DNA of 64,000 bases from Eubacteriales bacterium (GCA_030536555.1 JAUNPU010000020.1:1-64000), one strand, 5' to 3'. Positions 40,217-49,758 are shown, numbered from the stretch's first letter. Numbers and translations: made by a program. Notes: generated by a model from the letters alone, not told the origin.

Positions 40217-41896
40217 TCAGTCTCTTGTGGGGATTACGGCACCTCTGGATGCACTCTGCACATTCCTGCGGTACTGATACAGGCATCCTTTAGCGGCTGC
40301 GTGAGTCACTGGATTCACAGTCTTTCTGCGCTCGTCAAAATCAACCTCCGGTGCATCGATTGATTTGCCCGGCACATCTACGGAAATAATGTCACCATCC
40401 TTCAGATAGGCAATCGGTCCGTCGTCGATGGCTTCCGGGCAGATATGTCCTACGAAACAGCCATTATTGGAGCCGGAGAAGCGCCCGTCTGTGATCAGGC
40501 ACACCTTGGCGCCCAGCCCCATTCCAACCAGAAGTTTCATGGCCTTGTACATCTCCGGCATGCCGGGACCGCCCTTTGGTCCTTCATTGCGGATCACGAC
40601 CACATCCCCTTCCTGAACCTCCATATTGCGGATGCCCTTCAAAGCGTCCTCCTCACTCTCATAAATCCTTGCCGGTCCGGTGAAGGTTAATGCGGCATCC
40701 GGAATTGCGGATGGCTTGGTCACAGCTCCGTCAGGCGCAAGGCTGCCCTTTAAGATCCGCAGTCCTCCCCGCCGGTGAACCGGATGCTCCAGAGGCAGGA
40801 TCACCTGCTGGTTGGCATTGCGAAACGGAGCGATATTCTCCTCGGAGGTGCAGGCAGTGCAGGTGATTCCGGTCAGATCCAGCACCGGGCGCATGGTCTG
40901 CATCAGCGCCGGGATTCCGCCTGCTTCGTAGAAGTCAAGAAGCGTTGCGGAACCTGCCGGAATCATGGGAACCAGATGCGGAATCTCATCGCCGCATTCC
41001 CCCAGCTCGAAGATATTCATGTCAATCTCCGCCGCGTAGGCAATCGCCAGCAGATGCAGGACCACGTTGGTGGAGCCGCCGATGGCACAGTTCACCTTGT
41101 ATGCGTTGAAAATGGATTCTCTGGTGATGATATCCCGCGGGCGGATGTCCTTCCGGACAAGGTCCATGACTGCCATACCGGTCTCAAATGCAATGCTGTA
41201 TCTGCGGCTGTATACGGCAGGAATCGCGGCACTGCCCGGAAGGGACATGCCCATGGCTTCTGCCAGACAGCACATGGAATTGGCTGTTCCAAGCATAGCA
41301 CAGGAACCGATGGTTGGTACAGCATTATTTTCAATCCATGTAAATTCTTCCTCTGTGATCTTCCCCGATTTCAGGGCGCCTTCGGACTGCTGGATTGCTG
41401 AGTGATCAATGTATATGCCGCCGTAGGGATTATGTTCTGTCATTCTTCCCGGCAGAGAAGGTCCGCCATTTAAGAAAATAGCCGGGACATTGACTCGCAG
41501 AGCGCCAATCAGCATACCGGGCACAATCTTGTCACAGGAACCGATCAGCACAAGACCGTCCAGACGGTGTCCTTCGGTCATGGCTTCGATGTCGTTGGCA
41601 ATCATTTCTCTGGTAGGCAGCACATATTTCATGCCGTCATGCCCCATGGTGACGCCGTCGCAGGCGCCGATGGTACTGAAGGAAACCGGAGTTCCACCGG
41701 CTGCATAGATACCGTCGCGGACCCGGTCCGCCAGCAGCCGCAGATTGGTGTGCCCGGGACACATGGTACTGTAGGCATCCACGATGCCGATCAGCGGTTT
41801 CCTCAGTTCCTTGTCGCTGCAGCCGCCTGACTTGTAAAGTGCACGTACATTGGCCCATTCGGGACCGGTCATAATATCCTGACTTCTTGTGTTCAT
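40217..41896 (-). CDS. IlvD/Edd-family dehydratase, probably sugar-acid type
   Basis: A 559-residue Fe-S dehydratase. Cluster cysteines lie in GACDGV, GSCDKIVPGM and GSCAMLGTANSM. The family includes dihydroxy-acid dehydratase, 6-phosphogluconate dehydratase and aldonate dehydratases. No other BCAA gene is present and the gene sits with keto-acid reductases, a GntR regulator and pectin functions, so dehydration of an aldonate to a 2-keto-3-deoxy acid is more likely than valine or isoleucine synthesis. The gene is 31 bases downstream of the ketopantoate-reductase-like gene. Confidence 0.85.
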   Translation of the reverse strand: MNTRSQDIMTGPEWANVRALYKSGGCSDKELRKPLIGIVDAYSTMCPGHTNLRLLADRVRDGIYAAGGTPVSFSTIGACDGVTMGHDGMKYVLPTREMIANDIEAMTEGHRLDGLVLIGSCDKIVPGMLIGALRVNVPAIFLNGGPSLPGRMTEHNPYGGIYIDHSAIQQSEGALKSGKITEEEFTWIENNAVPTIGSCAMLGTANSMCCLAEAMGMSLPGSAAIPAVYSRRYSIAFETGMAVMDLVRKDIRPRDIITRESIFNAYKVNCAIGGSTNVVLHLLAIAYAAEIDMNIFELGECGDEIPHLVPMIPAGSATLLDFYEAGGIPALMQTMRPVLDLTGITCTACTSEENIAPFRNANQQVILPLEHPVHRRGGLRILKGSLAPDGAVTKPSAIPDAALTFTGPARIYESEEDALKGIRNMEVQEGDVVVIRNEGPKGGPGMPEMYKAMKLLVGMGLGAKVCLITDGRFSGSNNGCFVGHICPEAIDDGPIAYLKDGDIISVDVPGKSIDAPEVDFDERRKTVNPVTHAAAKGCLYQYRRNVQSASRGAVIPTRD

Positions 41897-41927
41897 GATT
41901 CTTTCCTTTCCTGCTTTCTTTGCGTAA

Positions 41928-42842
41928 TTAATGTCTGCGGTCTTCCATTGCGTGAATCATCTCCACGATCAGCTCATGAGTCGGAGCCGGTACGCCGCAC
42001 TTTCTGGATGCACGGACTACGGAGCCGCTGATGGTGTTGACCTCGGTCTTTCGTCCGTCACGGAGGTCGGCACAGATGGAGGTGATTCCTTCCGGGGAAC
42101 CTTCGGAGGTGCTGCGGACCTTGGCGGTCACGGCGTCCTCATCCGCCTCCAGACCAAGACCATGTGCGACTTCCACTGCTTCGTGGATCAGACGCTTTGC
42201 GATGGTCCAGGCATGCTCGTTGCCTGCGATGAAGCCCATCGGCACCTGCAGTACACCGGTCAGTGCGCTTAAGGATACGTTGGTGAACAGCTTGTTCCAG
42301 ATTAACTGCTGGATGTTGGCATGAATGTGACCACAAAAGCCACAGTCATCCAGTACAGCCTTCAGTTTGGGAAGGAAGCTTCCGGTATCCTCCACCAGCA
42401 TACCGATGTTGGTTTCGCCTTCGCCGCCGTGACGCACATGGCCCGGAGCGAGCACAGCGCCATTATCGTTGGTAGTACCGATGATCATGTGATTTTCGGC
42501 AACGAACTCGGAGAGGATATCCTCATGTCCGGAGCCGTTCTGAAGGGTCATCACGTAGGTGTCCGGACCGATCAGGGTCTGATTACCTGACAGTGCGGCG
42601 TGGGAGAACAGGGCTTTTACGAACAGAATGACCAGATCCATGGGTTCGAGTCCTTCGGTGGAGGTCACAGCGGTCGGATGATATACCACATCCTCGCCAT
42701 GCTCCTGGAGAATCAGGCCGTTCTGGTTGATGTGATCCACGATGGTCTGACTGGTATCGACCAGATAGACTTCATTGTGTAACGATAAGTGGCCGCCGTA
42801 GATGGAACCCATGGCTCCGGCGCCGATTACTGCGATTTTCAT
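41928..42842 (-). CDS. Ketopantoate reductase-family protein, copy 1
   Basis: A 304-residue ApbA/PanE-family protein with the NADP motif GAGAMGSIYG at 7-16, catalytic-type Lys in LFVKALFSHAAL and a helical C-terminal domain (NKLFTNVSLSALTGVL). It is about 93% identical to the product at 49887. The start 42842 is used because the open frame beyond it runs into the promoter. Within this catabolic cluster it likely reduces a 2-keto acid other than ketopantoate; that is an inference. Confidence 0.87.
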   Translation of the reverse strand: MKIAVIGAGAMGSIYGGHLSLHNEVYLVDTSQTIVDHINQNGLILQEHGEDVVYHPTAVTSTEGLEPMDLVILFVKALFSHAALSGNQTLIGPDTYVMTLQNGSGHEDILSEFVAENHMIIGTTNDNGAVLAPGHVRHGGEGETNIGMLVEDTGSFLPKLKAVLDDCGFCGHIHANIQQLIWNKLFTNVSLSALTGVLQVPMGFIAGNEHAWTIAKRLIHEAVEVAHGLGLEADEDAVTAKVRSTSEGSPEGITSICADLRDGRKTEVNTISGSVVRASRKCGVPAPTHELIVEMIHAMEDRRH

Positions 42843-42921
42843 AAATGAATACCTGTCCTTTCCTGACTTATATCTGTTATGTACCCGTTCTGTGCTTTCC
42901 TTGCTATAGTTATACAAATTA

Positions 42922-42974
42922 AGACATCGGGTGGTCTGATGTCTATATTATAAATAAAATACAGGACTTGTCAA
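42922..42974 (-). promoter_or_regulatory. Consensus promoter plus 23-bp inverted-repeat operator of the dehydratase operon
   Basis: TTGACA (42969-42974), 16-base spacer, TATAAT (42947-42952), then AGACATC-N9-GATGTCT (42922-42944) over the start site. The placement fits repression by the divergent GntR/FCD protein. Confidence 0.8.
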
Positions 42975-43010
42975 TGGGGTAGAAGAAAAAATTTTGAATA
43001 ATGTTCCGGG

Positions 43011-43039
43011 TTGCAAGCACAGGTGTATTTTGTTAAACT
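43011..43039 (+). promoter_or_regulatory. Promoter of the GntR/FCD gene
   Basis: TTGCAA (43011-43016) and TAAACT (43034-43039), spacer 17. Its position rules out the longer in-frame start at 43011. Confidence 0.6.
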
Positions 43040-43097
43040 AGAGAAAAGTCCTGTGGGAAGCAGAGAAACAGACTGGCGTACAGTGGAAAGGAACAAT

Positions 43098-43787
43098 ATG
43101 GCATCATTTGAGGTAGATATCCGCTCTCTGACGGAGCGGATTGCAGATAAGATTGAGGAGCTGATCACGGCAAAGCAACTGCGTCCGGGAGAGCAGATCC
43201 CGGCGGAGCGGGAGCTTGCCGAGCAGCTTGGGATAGGAAGAAGCACGGTTCGGGAATCCATCAAGATCCTGGTTTCGCGGAATGTGCTGGAGATCCGTCG
43301 CGGCACGGGCACCTTTGTCTGTGATCATGTGGGGGTCATGGACGACCCCCTGGGATTTCGCTTTATCAGTGACAAGAAGAAGCTGGCATTGGACTTGAAC
43401 CAGGTGCGCCGGATGGTGGAACCTCAGATTGCAGCAATCGCAGCGCAGATGGCAACGGAAGAAGCTGTCGGACTTTTGCAGAAGCTTTGTGATGAGGTGG
43501 CACAGCAGATTCGTGAGAATCAGGACTATGCGAAGACGGATATCGCATTCCACACGATGATTGCGGAAATGACGGACAATCTGGTGATCCCCAAGATTAT
43601 TCCCATCATTACCCAGGGAATCCAAAGCTATGTGGAACTGACCAATCACAGACGCGCAGGTGGGGCAAACCTTACCCATCAGGCTGTGGTGGATGCAATC
43701 CGCAAGCATGATGCGGATGCCGCTTACAGAGCCATGGAAGCGCATCTGAAGGAGAACCGGGAGACGATAGAGTCTCTGGATTTTTAG
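43098..43787 (+). CDS. GntR-family (FadR/FCD) regulator 1
   Basis: A 229-residue regulator: winged HTH at about 9-70 (IADKIEELITAKQLRPGEQIPAERELAEQLGIGRSTVRESIKIL) and an all-helical FCD ligand domain with metal-type histidines (AFHTMIAEMTDN, HLKEN). FCD proteins respond to acids such as uronates, aldonates or lactate. It is divergent from the IlvD/Edd operon. Its stop codon directly abuts the stop of the convergent binding-protein gene with no space. Confidence 0.87.
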   Translation: MASFEVDIRSLTERIADKIEELITAKQLRPGEQIPAERELAEQLGIGRSTVRESIKILVSRNVLEIRRGTGTFVCDHVGVMDDPLGFRFISDKKKLALDLNQVRRMVEPQIAAIAAQMATEEAVGLLQKLCDEVAQQIRENQDYAKTDIAFHTMIAEMTDNLVIPKIIPIITQGIQSYVELTNHRRAGGANLTHQAVVDAIRKHDADAAYRAMEAHLKENRETIESLDF

Positions 43788-44888
43788 TTATTTTTCTGAT
43801 AGTCCAACCTGGCGTATCTTGTCGATCAGTTTCCCGTATTTGGGTGCATAGATTTTGTAAAGTGGTTGAACCCGCTTTACAAAATCAGCTTTATTTTCTA
43901 CATGTGTGATGATTCCGCCGGCTTCCTCGAATGCCTTGCGGTTTTTTTCTTCTTCCTCATTCCAGAGCTTCCGCTGGAGGAGAGAAGAATCTCTTGCGGC
44001 CTTGCGGATAATTTCCTGATCTTCCGGTGTCAACTGCTCGATAACTTTCCTGTTGACCACGATCATTTCAGGAATTCTGGTATGGGCGTCAAGGACCATG
44101 TAGGGGGCTACGGAGCTGTGACCTGTGCTCATATAGCTGGGGAAGTTATTTTCTGCCCCATCAATCGAGCCAAGCCGGAGCTGTCCCCAAACTGCTTCAT
44201 AGGGCAGATCTACGGGAATGGCTCCCAGGGTACTGATCAGGTCGATCATAAATGCACTCTGCTGAACCCGGATTTTGAGTCCCTTTAAATCTTCCGGTTT
44301 CGTGATCTGTTTTTGTGTGGTGTAGAAGTTTCTGGCACCTGCATCATACCAGCATAGTCCTTCAAGACCACTTTCCTTCATGCTTTCCAGAAAATACTCA
44401 CCGATATCACTGTCAAGAACCTGCCACATATGTTCGGAATCTCTGTAAAGATAGGGCATTTCGAGAGCTGTCAGTTGGGGGGAGTATTCTGCCATAAGCG
44501 CAATGGAAGCTCTTACCATATCGATTCCACCGTATCGAAGCTGGGCAACGGTTGATTTTTCATCTCCCAGCATAGCAGAATGATAAGTTATAATGTGGAT
44601 TCGTCCATCGGTGCGTTCTTCTACCAGATCTGCAAAATAATCGCAGGCAATGGAGGTGGGAAAATCTGTTTTCTGGTTGTTGGCAAGACGTAGATAGATC
44701 TGTCCATCTCGCTTCATAGGCTGTTGCAGCAGGGTGTGATTGTCCTGATCTGAGTTGCTGGTGTCAAAGACGGAAGTTTTTTCTTTTGCCGGAAGAGAGG
44801 TGGATATTGCATATAACCCAATACCGGTTCCCACAATGAGCAGTCCAAGAGCTGCTGGCAGTAACTTTTTCCAGTGCAGTTTTATCAT
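43788..44888 (-). CDS. Orphan TRAP (DctP) binding protein with membrane anchor
   Basis: A 366-residue DctP-family protein. The N-terminal helix (LLPAALGLLIVGTGIGLYAI, about 9-28) has no lipobox Cys, so it is likely to stay anchored or use signal peptidase I. The ligand region has LKGLKIRVQQSAFMIDLISTLGA with the carboxylate-binding Arg and a WGQLRLGSIDGAEN block. No DctQ or DctM lies in this operon; the upstream genes are a response regulator and a histidine kinase. A role as the sensory ligand-binding partner of that kinase is therefore likely, though sharing with the TRAP permeases elsewhere is possible. Confidence 0.87.
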   Translation of the reverse strand: MIKLHWKKLLPAALGLLIVGTGIGLYAISTSLPAKEKTSVFDTSNSDQDNHTLLQQPMKRDGQIYLRLANNQKTDFPTSIACDYFADLVEERTDGRIHIITYHSAMLGDEKSTVAQLRYGGIDMVRASIALMAEYSPQLTALEMPYLYRDSEHMWQVLDSDIGEYFLESMKESGLEGLCWYDAGARNFYTTQKQITKPEDLKGLKIRVQQSAFMIDLISTLGAIPVDLPYEAVWGQLRLGSIDGAENNFPSYMSTGHSSVAPYMVLDAHTRIPEMIVVNRKVIEQLTPEDQEIIRKAARDSSLLQRKLWNEEEEKNRKAFEEAGGIITHVENKADFVKRVQPLYKIYAPKYGKLIDKIRQVGLSEK

Positions 44889-44928
44889 GTCGGCACCTTC
44901 TTCCTGTTCCGGGCTATTTCTTTATGTT

Positions 44929-45753
44929 TCATGACTCTTCCTCCGGCATAAAAAATACCTGGTTCCTGTATTCAAGAGGCGTCAGTCCGGTTTTTTTCTT
45001 GAAAATCCTTGAAAAATAATTGGAATCGATATATCCGACCAGGGCTGCTGCTTCGCGGACGGTAAGCTGGGGACGTTTTAAATATTCCCTGGCTTTTTCG
45101 ACCCTTACGTTAATGATATATTCCTTGCAGGGAACACCATTAAACTGCTTGAAAATCTTATTAAAATGGTTGATAGAGATCTGGAAGCGACCTGCCAGCT
45201 CATCTATGGATATTTCTCTCATATACTCGGTATCAACCATTTTTCTGGCTTCCAGAGCAATTTTTTTAGCCCGATTTTCACTGCGGTCGGTGCCGGTGTT
45301 TTCAGCCTCGTCCTCAGCAGGTTCTTCGCTGAAGCTTCCTCTGTCCTCAGGCGGGCAGGTATCCTTGAGAACGTGAAAATCCCTGTGTTTCTGAAGCTCT
45401 CGATTGACGATAGAGACCAGTTCGTGGCTGTCTACAGGCTTCACAAGATATTCCGTTGCACCAAGCGAGATGGCCTGTTTTGCATAGCTGAACTGTGCAT
45501 AGGCTGTAAGGAAAATAACGCTGCAGTCATGAAGCTGTTCCTTGATGAGTTTTCCTGCCTGTATGCCATCCAACAGTGGCATATCAATATCCAGAAATGC
45601 AATATCAGCTTTTTCTGCCAGAGTATATTTCACGGCCTCTTTGCCATTGACGGCCTCAAAAATAATGGTTTTTTCTTTAAAATAGCTTTCCAGGATTTCT
45701 CTTATCATGGAACGTGCCATTTCCTCGTCATCTGCAATTAATATTTTAACCAT
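44929..45753 (-). CDS. YesN-type response regulator with AraC DNA-binding domain
   Basis: A 274-residue protein: receiver domain 1-120 with phospho-acceptor Asp55 (IAFLDIDMPLLDG) and a C-terminal AraC HTH at about 175-270 (LAGRFQISINHFNKIFKQFNG, AAALVGYIDSNYFSRIFKKKTG). Start overlaps the kinase gene by eight bases. It probably activates the binding-protein gene and neighbouring sugar-acid or pectin genes. Confidence 0.92.
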   Translation of the reverse strand: MVKILIADDEEMARSMIREILESYFKEKTIIFEAVNGKEAVKYTLAEKADIAFLDIDMPLLDGIQAGKLIKEQLHDCSVIFLTAYAQFSYAKQAISLGATEYLVKPVDSHELVSIVNRELQKHRDFHVLKDTCPPEDRGSFSEEPAEDEAENTGTDRSENRAKKIALEARKMVDTEYMREISIDELAGRFQISINHFNKIFKQFNGVPCKEYIINVRVEKAREYLKRPQLTVREAAALVGYIDSNYFSRIFKKKTGLTPLEYRNQVFFMPEEES

Positions 45754-47194
45754 GTATACAATCCTCCAGTGGAAGTCTTATTTCAATGCAGGTTCCCATC
45801 TGTTCTTTGCTGAATACTTTGATGACACAGTCCGGGTATATCAGAGCCAGGCGTTCAAATACATTTTTTACGCCGATCCCTGTGCCGGTTTTGCTGATGG
45901 CAGTCCCTGCTTTCAGCTTTTCGACCATGTCTTTGCTCATACCCACGCCGTTATCCAGAATGCGAATGATCAGATGCTCCTCATGTTCCATAATGCATAC
46001 GCCGACCATGCCTCCCTGTTCTTTTACAAGAACGCCATGCTTGATACTGTTTTCAATCAGCGGCTGCAGGGTGAAGGGCGGGATGAAATACCGTTCAACC
46101 TCGACGCCAGCTTTCAGCTTGTAATCCAGCCTGCTGCCAAATCTCTTTTTTTGAATATAGATAAAGCTCCTTAATACATTCAGTTCCTTGGATAATGATA
46201 CGGTCTCATTTTTATTTTCCAGTGTATACCGGAAGAGATTTGACAAGCTTCTGATCAGTTCACAGGTTGTTGAAGCCTGTTCCTTTACTGCTGCCCCTGA
46301 AATCACGTTCAGGGTATTAAAGAGAAAATGAGGGTTGATTTGGGACTGGAGCAGAGAAAATTTTGCTTTCTCAAGGGCAATTTCCTGCCCGTGAATCTTT
46401 TGGCTTAAAATCTGTTTCTCCTTTAACTCCCCGATAATTTGCTTCATCGTTCGTTTCATTCGATTTACGGTCCGGTTCAGATTGCCGATTTCGTCATTGC
46501 GCTCAGAGGGAAGATCTTCGGTGTCAAAATGTTCCTGACCGATCTCATTGACCGCAGCCGACAGCGCTGCAACGGGGTCTAGCACCTGCCGCTTCATATA
46601 AATTGTAAAAATAAAAGAGACAGCAGCAGCAAGGAGCATAAGTGCCAGAGAAATTCTGTGTTCGAGTCTCATTTCCTGCTGGATATCACTGTGGATATCT
46701 GTGCCAAATGTAAGACTTTCCTGCAGGAGCTCGTTGGTATATGACAGAATCTGAGCTGCAGACTGCTTTACCGAAATAATTCGTCGGATCTCATGGTCGG
46801 AAGGAACTGCGGTCCAGGCGATGTCATGATAATTGGCATAAGTATTCTTAATAGACTGTATCAGCATAAAGCTTTCCATGGACATATCATCAGCTTCCTG
46901 TATCATCTGACTCAGGGCAGATTCTACTTTTGCCTCATTCTCAGTGAATCGAAGCCAGTTTTGTTCTGTTTTATCTCCCATATAGGCCTCAAAGAAGAGA
47001 GGACTGTCAGAGAATACGGTAAGAAACCGATTGATCGTATAGTAATTGGTCAGAACACGGTCAAATTGTGTCTCACACCTTGCTCCGTGATAAATGGAAT
47101 ACACATTGGAAAACACAAACAGCATTCCTATAAAGCATACAAACAGAAGCATTCTGATTCTGATCGACATAACTTTATGACAAGTTATTTTCAT
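45746..47194 (-). CDS. YesM/LytS-type sensor histidine kinase
   Basis: A 482-residue kinase with two membrane helices (about 12-30 and 180-200) enclosing a helical extracytoplasmic sensor region, a HAMP linker, a His_kinase domain with His289 in INPHFLFNTLN, and an ATPase domain (DNGVGM, GTGIGVKNV). The start lies 11 bases after GGGAGG. The family often senses sugars via partner binding proteins. Confidence 0.92.
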   Translation of the reverse strand: MKITCHKVMSIRIRMLLFVCFIGMLFVFSNVYSIYHGARCETQFDRVLTNYYTINRFLTVFSDSPLFFEAYMGDKTEQNWLRFTENEAKVESALSQMIQEADDMSMESFMLIQSIKNTYANYHDIAWTAVPSDHEIRRIISVKQSAAQILSYTNELLQESLTFGTDIHSDIQQEMRLEHRISLALMLLAAAVSFIFTIYMKRQVLDPVAALSAAVNEIGQEHFDTEDLPSERNDEIGNLNRTVNRMKRTMKQIIGELKEKQILSQKIHGQEIALEKAKFSLLQSQINPHFLFNTLNVISGAAVKEQASTTCELIRSLSNLFRYTLENKNETVSLSKELNVLRSFIYIQKKRFGSRLDYKLKAGVEVERYFIPPFTLQPLIENSIKHGVLVKEQGGMVGVCIMEHEEHLIIRILDNGVGMSKDMVEKLKAGTAISKTGTGIGVKNVFERLALIYPDCVIKVFSKEQMGTCIEIRLPLEDCIHG

Positions 47195-47229
47195 GATGCT
47201 TCATCCTCCCTTTTGGTGCTTTTCTGGTT

Positions 47230-47258
47230 AGTATAGCATACATGTCTTTCCTGTGCAA
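47230..47258 (-). promoter_or_regulatory. Promoter of the kinase-regulator-binding protein operon
   Basis: TTGCAC (47253-47258) and TATACT (47230-47235), spacer 17, minus strand. Confidence 0.65.
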
Positions 47259-47260
47259 AC

Positions 47261-47293
47261 AGGACCCGGAGCGAGGTGCTGTCTCCGGGTCCT
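47261..47293 (-). terminator. Stem-loop after the GH28 gene
   Basis: AGGACCCGGAG and CTCCGGGTCCT form a perfect 11-base-pair stem with an 11-base loop, without a good T-run; it ends just before the kinase promoter. Confidence 0.6.
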
Positions 47294-47307
47294 GCGTTAA
47301 GACTATT

Positions 47308-49668
47308 TTATTTGTTGTTAAAATCGGAAATTCGAATTGCAATTCTTACCAGGTCATCCATGGTAGCCTTATCTTTAGGTTTGAAGTTGTTGGCTTCTTT
47401 TGCGGTCACAAATCCAAAGTACTGGCTTGCGCCTACGTTCTCCTCGTATTCCGGGTCGATTTCCTGTGCATCGTCAAACTTGGGATTGGTTCCTAAGGTC
47501 TCGTTGTAAGGAACGCCGCAGGACAGAAGTGCGATATAACCCATCTCATCTCTGTCAATGGTTGCATCCGGTAAGAAAGAGGTACGCTTTGCAGCCTGTT
47601 CGTTGGATACGCCTGCATTGTACAGAGTTCCGGTTGCGCCTTCTACGTTAGGATCTTTCAAGTTCATCATTCCTGCTTCTACTACAGCGGCAATTGCATT
47701 GTAGTCCGGATCAGATTCGGGGATATCTGCAATCTCCATTTTTTCCTGTGGCTTTTCAAGATTCCACAGCTTTGCTAACATTTTGGCACAATCACGGTTT
47801 GTAACTTCCTTGGTTAAGTCAAGAGCTTCAGCTTCGTCAATGTAACCTTTTGCTGCGGCTCTCAGAATCTCTTCGTCACCATCAACACCAGCCGCTTTGT
47901 TCTCTTTTAATACCTTGTAAGCCATGCTGCTTTCTTCATTGCCGTTCTTGTCAACTGCTGTAAACTTAATGAATTTGCCAACTGCATCTGCAGGTACTTC
48001 GAAGGATTTGCCTGTTCCGACTTCTTCGAAGGTTCCGTCAGCAGCGTCAGCCATCAGCCACTTATAGCTTAAGTCTGCATTGTCGCCGCCCAGAAGAACA
48101 GAGCTTCCTTCTACCTTGGAGCCAACTACCGGTACGCCAAGAATCTTGGTCTCAACAGGTCTCGGGTAAGTCTTTCCGTTGATGGATACATTGTCAAGGA
48201 TCGGATTCTTCCAGTTCAGAGCACGTACATCAGTTCCTGCATTTGTAATCTCAACATTTTTAAGTACAAGTCCTGTGATCGGCACCTCATCGAAGGCTTC
48301 CATGAAGATACCATATTCACCGCCGTTGCTGGTCAGGTTTTCGATGGTAATGTTCTTGAACTGCGGCAGATAATCGCCGTCACGTCCTACATCGTACAGC
48401 ATGGTTGCGTGTACCACTGCGTTTCCTACAGATTTAACCTTGGAATTGCGCAGATATACGTTCTCGATTGCACCGCCGCGCTCTGCATTGGTTTTAAAGC
48501 GCAGTGCATAGTTTAAGTTGGAGCTGTCGAAGGTATTGTTATCTGCAAACAGGTTCTTGATACCGCCGCTCATCTCACTGCCGCAGGCAATACCGCCGTG
48601 ACCGTCTGCAAATACGTTGTTTCTGATGATCAGGTTCTGAGTCGGGAAACCGGTCTCGCCTAATTCACGACCATCCCGGTTACGACCGGCTTTGACAGCG
48701 ATACAGTCATCACCTGTATTGAAGTAGCAGTCCTCAATGAGTACATAGTTACAGTTCTCAGGATCGCAGCCGTCATTGTTATATCCGTGAGTATCGATAT
48801 GTACGCCTCTTGCTGTGAAGTTGGTGCAGAGAACAGGGTTTAATTCCCACATGGGGGAGTTGGCAATGGTAACGCCCTCGATGAGTACATTCTCACATTC
48901 GATTGGCTGTACAAAGTTCGGACGAAGGAAGTGTCCTTCACCAAATACTCTTTCTTCTGCAGGAACGCCATCATCGGTCATCTTTCTTAATACCTTTGCG
49001 TCTGCGGAGGACGGATTGGAGGTTGTTCCGTCTGCATTGTAGGAGGTTCTCCAGTTCCACCAGGTATCCTTGTCAGCCTGACCGTCTAACTTACCTTTAC
49101 CGGTAACAGCGATATTTTCCTGCTGGTAAGCATAGATAAATGGACTCCAGTTATAGCATTTTGAACCTTCATAATGAGCGAACACCAGCGGATAATTTTC
49201 CGGTGTAATATCTTTAGTAAAGTTCAGAACAGAATCTTCATTCTCCAGACACAAATTTACATTGCTCTTTAAGGTAATGGCACCAGTATCATATGCACCG
49301 GAAGGAACAGATACGGTTCCGCCGCCTTTTTCACTTGTATCGTCGATTGCCTTCTGGATGGCTTCTGTATCCAGTTTGCCGTCATCGGCAACTGCACCGA
49401 AGTCCTCTATGCTGACTTCAAAGTCAGGAAACTCCGGATCACTGATATGGGTTAAAATTTCCTCTGCCATATCCCAGGAAAGTTCTCCTTCGACCGCTTC
49501 TGTTTCTGCTTCGGTTGTCTCTGCCTCCGTTGTTTCTGCTGCTGTGGTAGCAGCTTCTGTAACTGCCGCTGTGGTAGCGGCTGTTTCTGTTGCCTGCTGT
49601 CCGCCTGAGCATCCTGCAACACTTGCTGCCATTACAGCAGCCATTGAAATGCTGATCACTTTTTTCAT
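47308..49668 (-). CDS. GH28 polygalacturonase-like lipoprotein with SLH-like C-terminus
   Basis: A 786-residue secreted protein. Residues 1-20 form a lipoprotein signal (lipobox VAGC), followed by an Ala/Thr/Glu-rich linker with TTEAETTEAETEA repeats. The parallel beta-helix (about 85-510) has the GH28 active site: Asp299 (NNDGCDPE), Asp320/Asp321 (NTGDDCIAVKAGR) and His357 (DGHGGIACGSE), so it should cleave alpha-1,4-galacturonic bonds of pectin, probably as an exo enzyme. A 48-or-so residue Ig-like part follows, and the last ~165 residues look like S-layer-homology repeats (RDCAKMLAKLWN, ATMDDLVRIAIRI) that could tether it to the wall. Upstream of the YesMN operon on the same strand. Confidence 0.9.
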   Translation of the reverse strand: MKKVISISMAAVMAASVAGCSGGQQATETAATTAAVTEAATTAAETTEAETTEAETEAVEGELSWDMAEEILTHISDPEFPDFEVSIEDFGAVADDGKLDTEAIQKAIDDTSEKGGGTVSVPSGAYDTGAITLKSNVNLCLENEDSVLNFTKDITPENYPLVFAHYEGSKCYNWSPFIYAYQQENIAVTGKGKLDGQADKDTWWNWRTSYNADGTTSNPSSADAKVLRKMTDDGVPAEERVFGEGHFLRPNFVQPIECENVLIEGVTIANSPMWELNPVLCTNFTARGVHIDTHGYNNDGCDPENCNYVLIEDCYFNTGDDCIAVKAGRNRDGRELGETGFPTQNLIIRNNVFADGHGGIACGSEMSGGIKNLFADNNTFDSSNLNYALRFKTNAERGGAIENVYLRNSKVKSVGNAVVHATMLYDVGRDGDYLPQFKNITIENLTSNGGEYGIFMEAFDEVPITGLVLKNVEITNAGTDVRALNWKNPILDNVSINGKTYPRPVETKILGVPVVGSKVEGSSVLLGGDNADLSYKWLMADAADGTFEEVGTGKSFEVPADAVGKFIKFTAVDKNGNEESSMAYKVLKENKAAGVDGDEEILRAAAKGYIDEAEALDLTKEVTNRDCAKMLAKLWNLEKPQEKMEIADIPESDPDYNAIAAVVEAGMMNLKDPNVEGATGTLYNAGVSNEQAAKRTSFLPDATIDRDEMGYIALLSCGVPYNETLGTNPKFDDAQEIDPEYEENVGASQYFGFVTAKEANNFKPKDKATMDDLVRIAIRISDFNNK

Positions 49669-49729
49669 GAATGAACTCCCTTTCTTGATGCAATGTACTT
49701 AATTTGAATACGCGCGCTGTATCAATCAT

Positions 49730-49758
49730 ATTGTAAGGATATCATCTATAGTGCACAA
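49730..49758 (-). promoter_or_regulatory. Possible promoter of the GH28 gene
   Basis: TTGTGC (49753-49758) and TACAAT (49730-49735), spacer 17. Starts about 60 bases upstream of the ATG. No CAATCGATTG box is present here. Confidence 0.5.

Noticed and set aside
40217..41896. Possible ilvD (dihydroxy-acid dehydratase) of valine/isoleucine synthesis
   Set aside because: No other BCAA gene nearby and the context is sugar-acid catabolism; an aldonate-type IlvD/Edd enzyme is preferred, though this is not proved.
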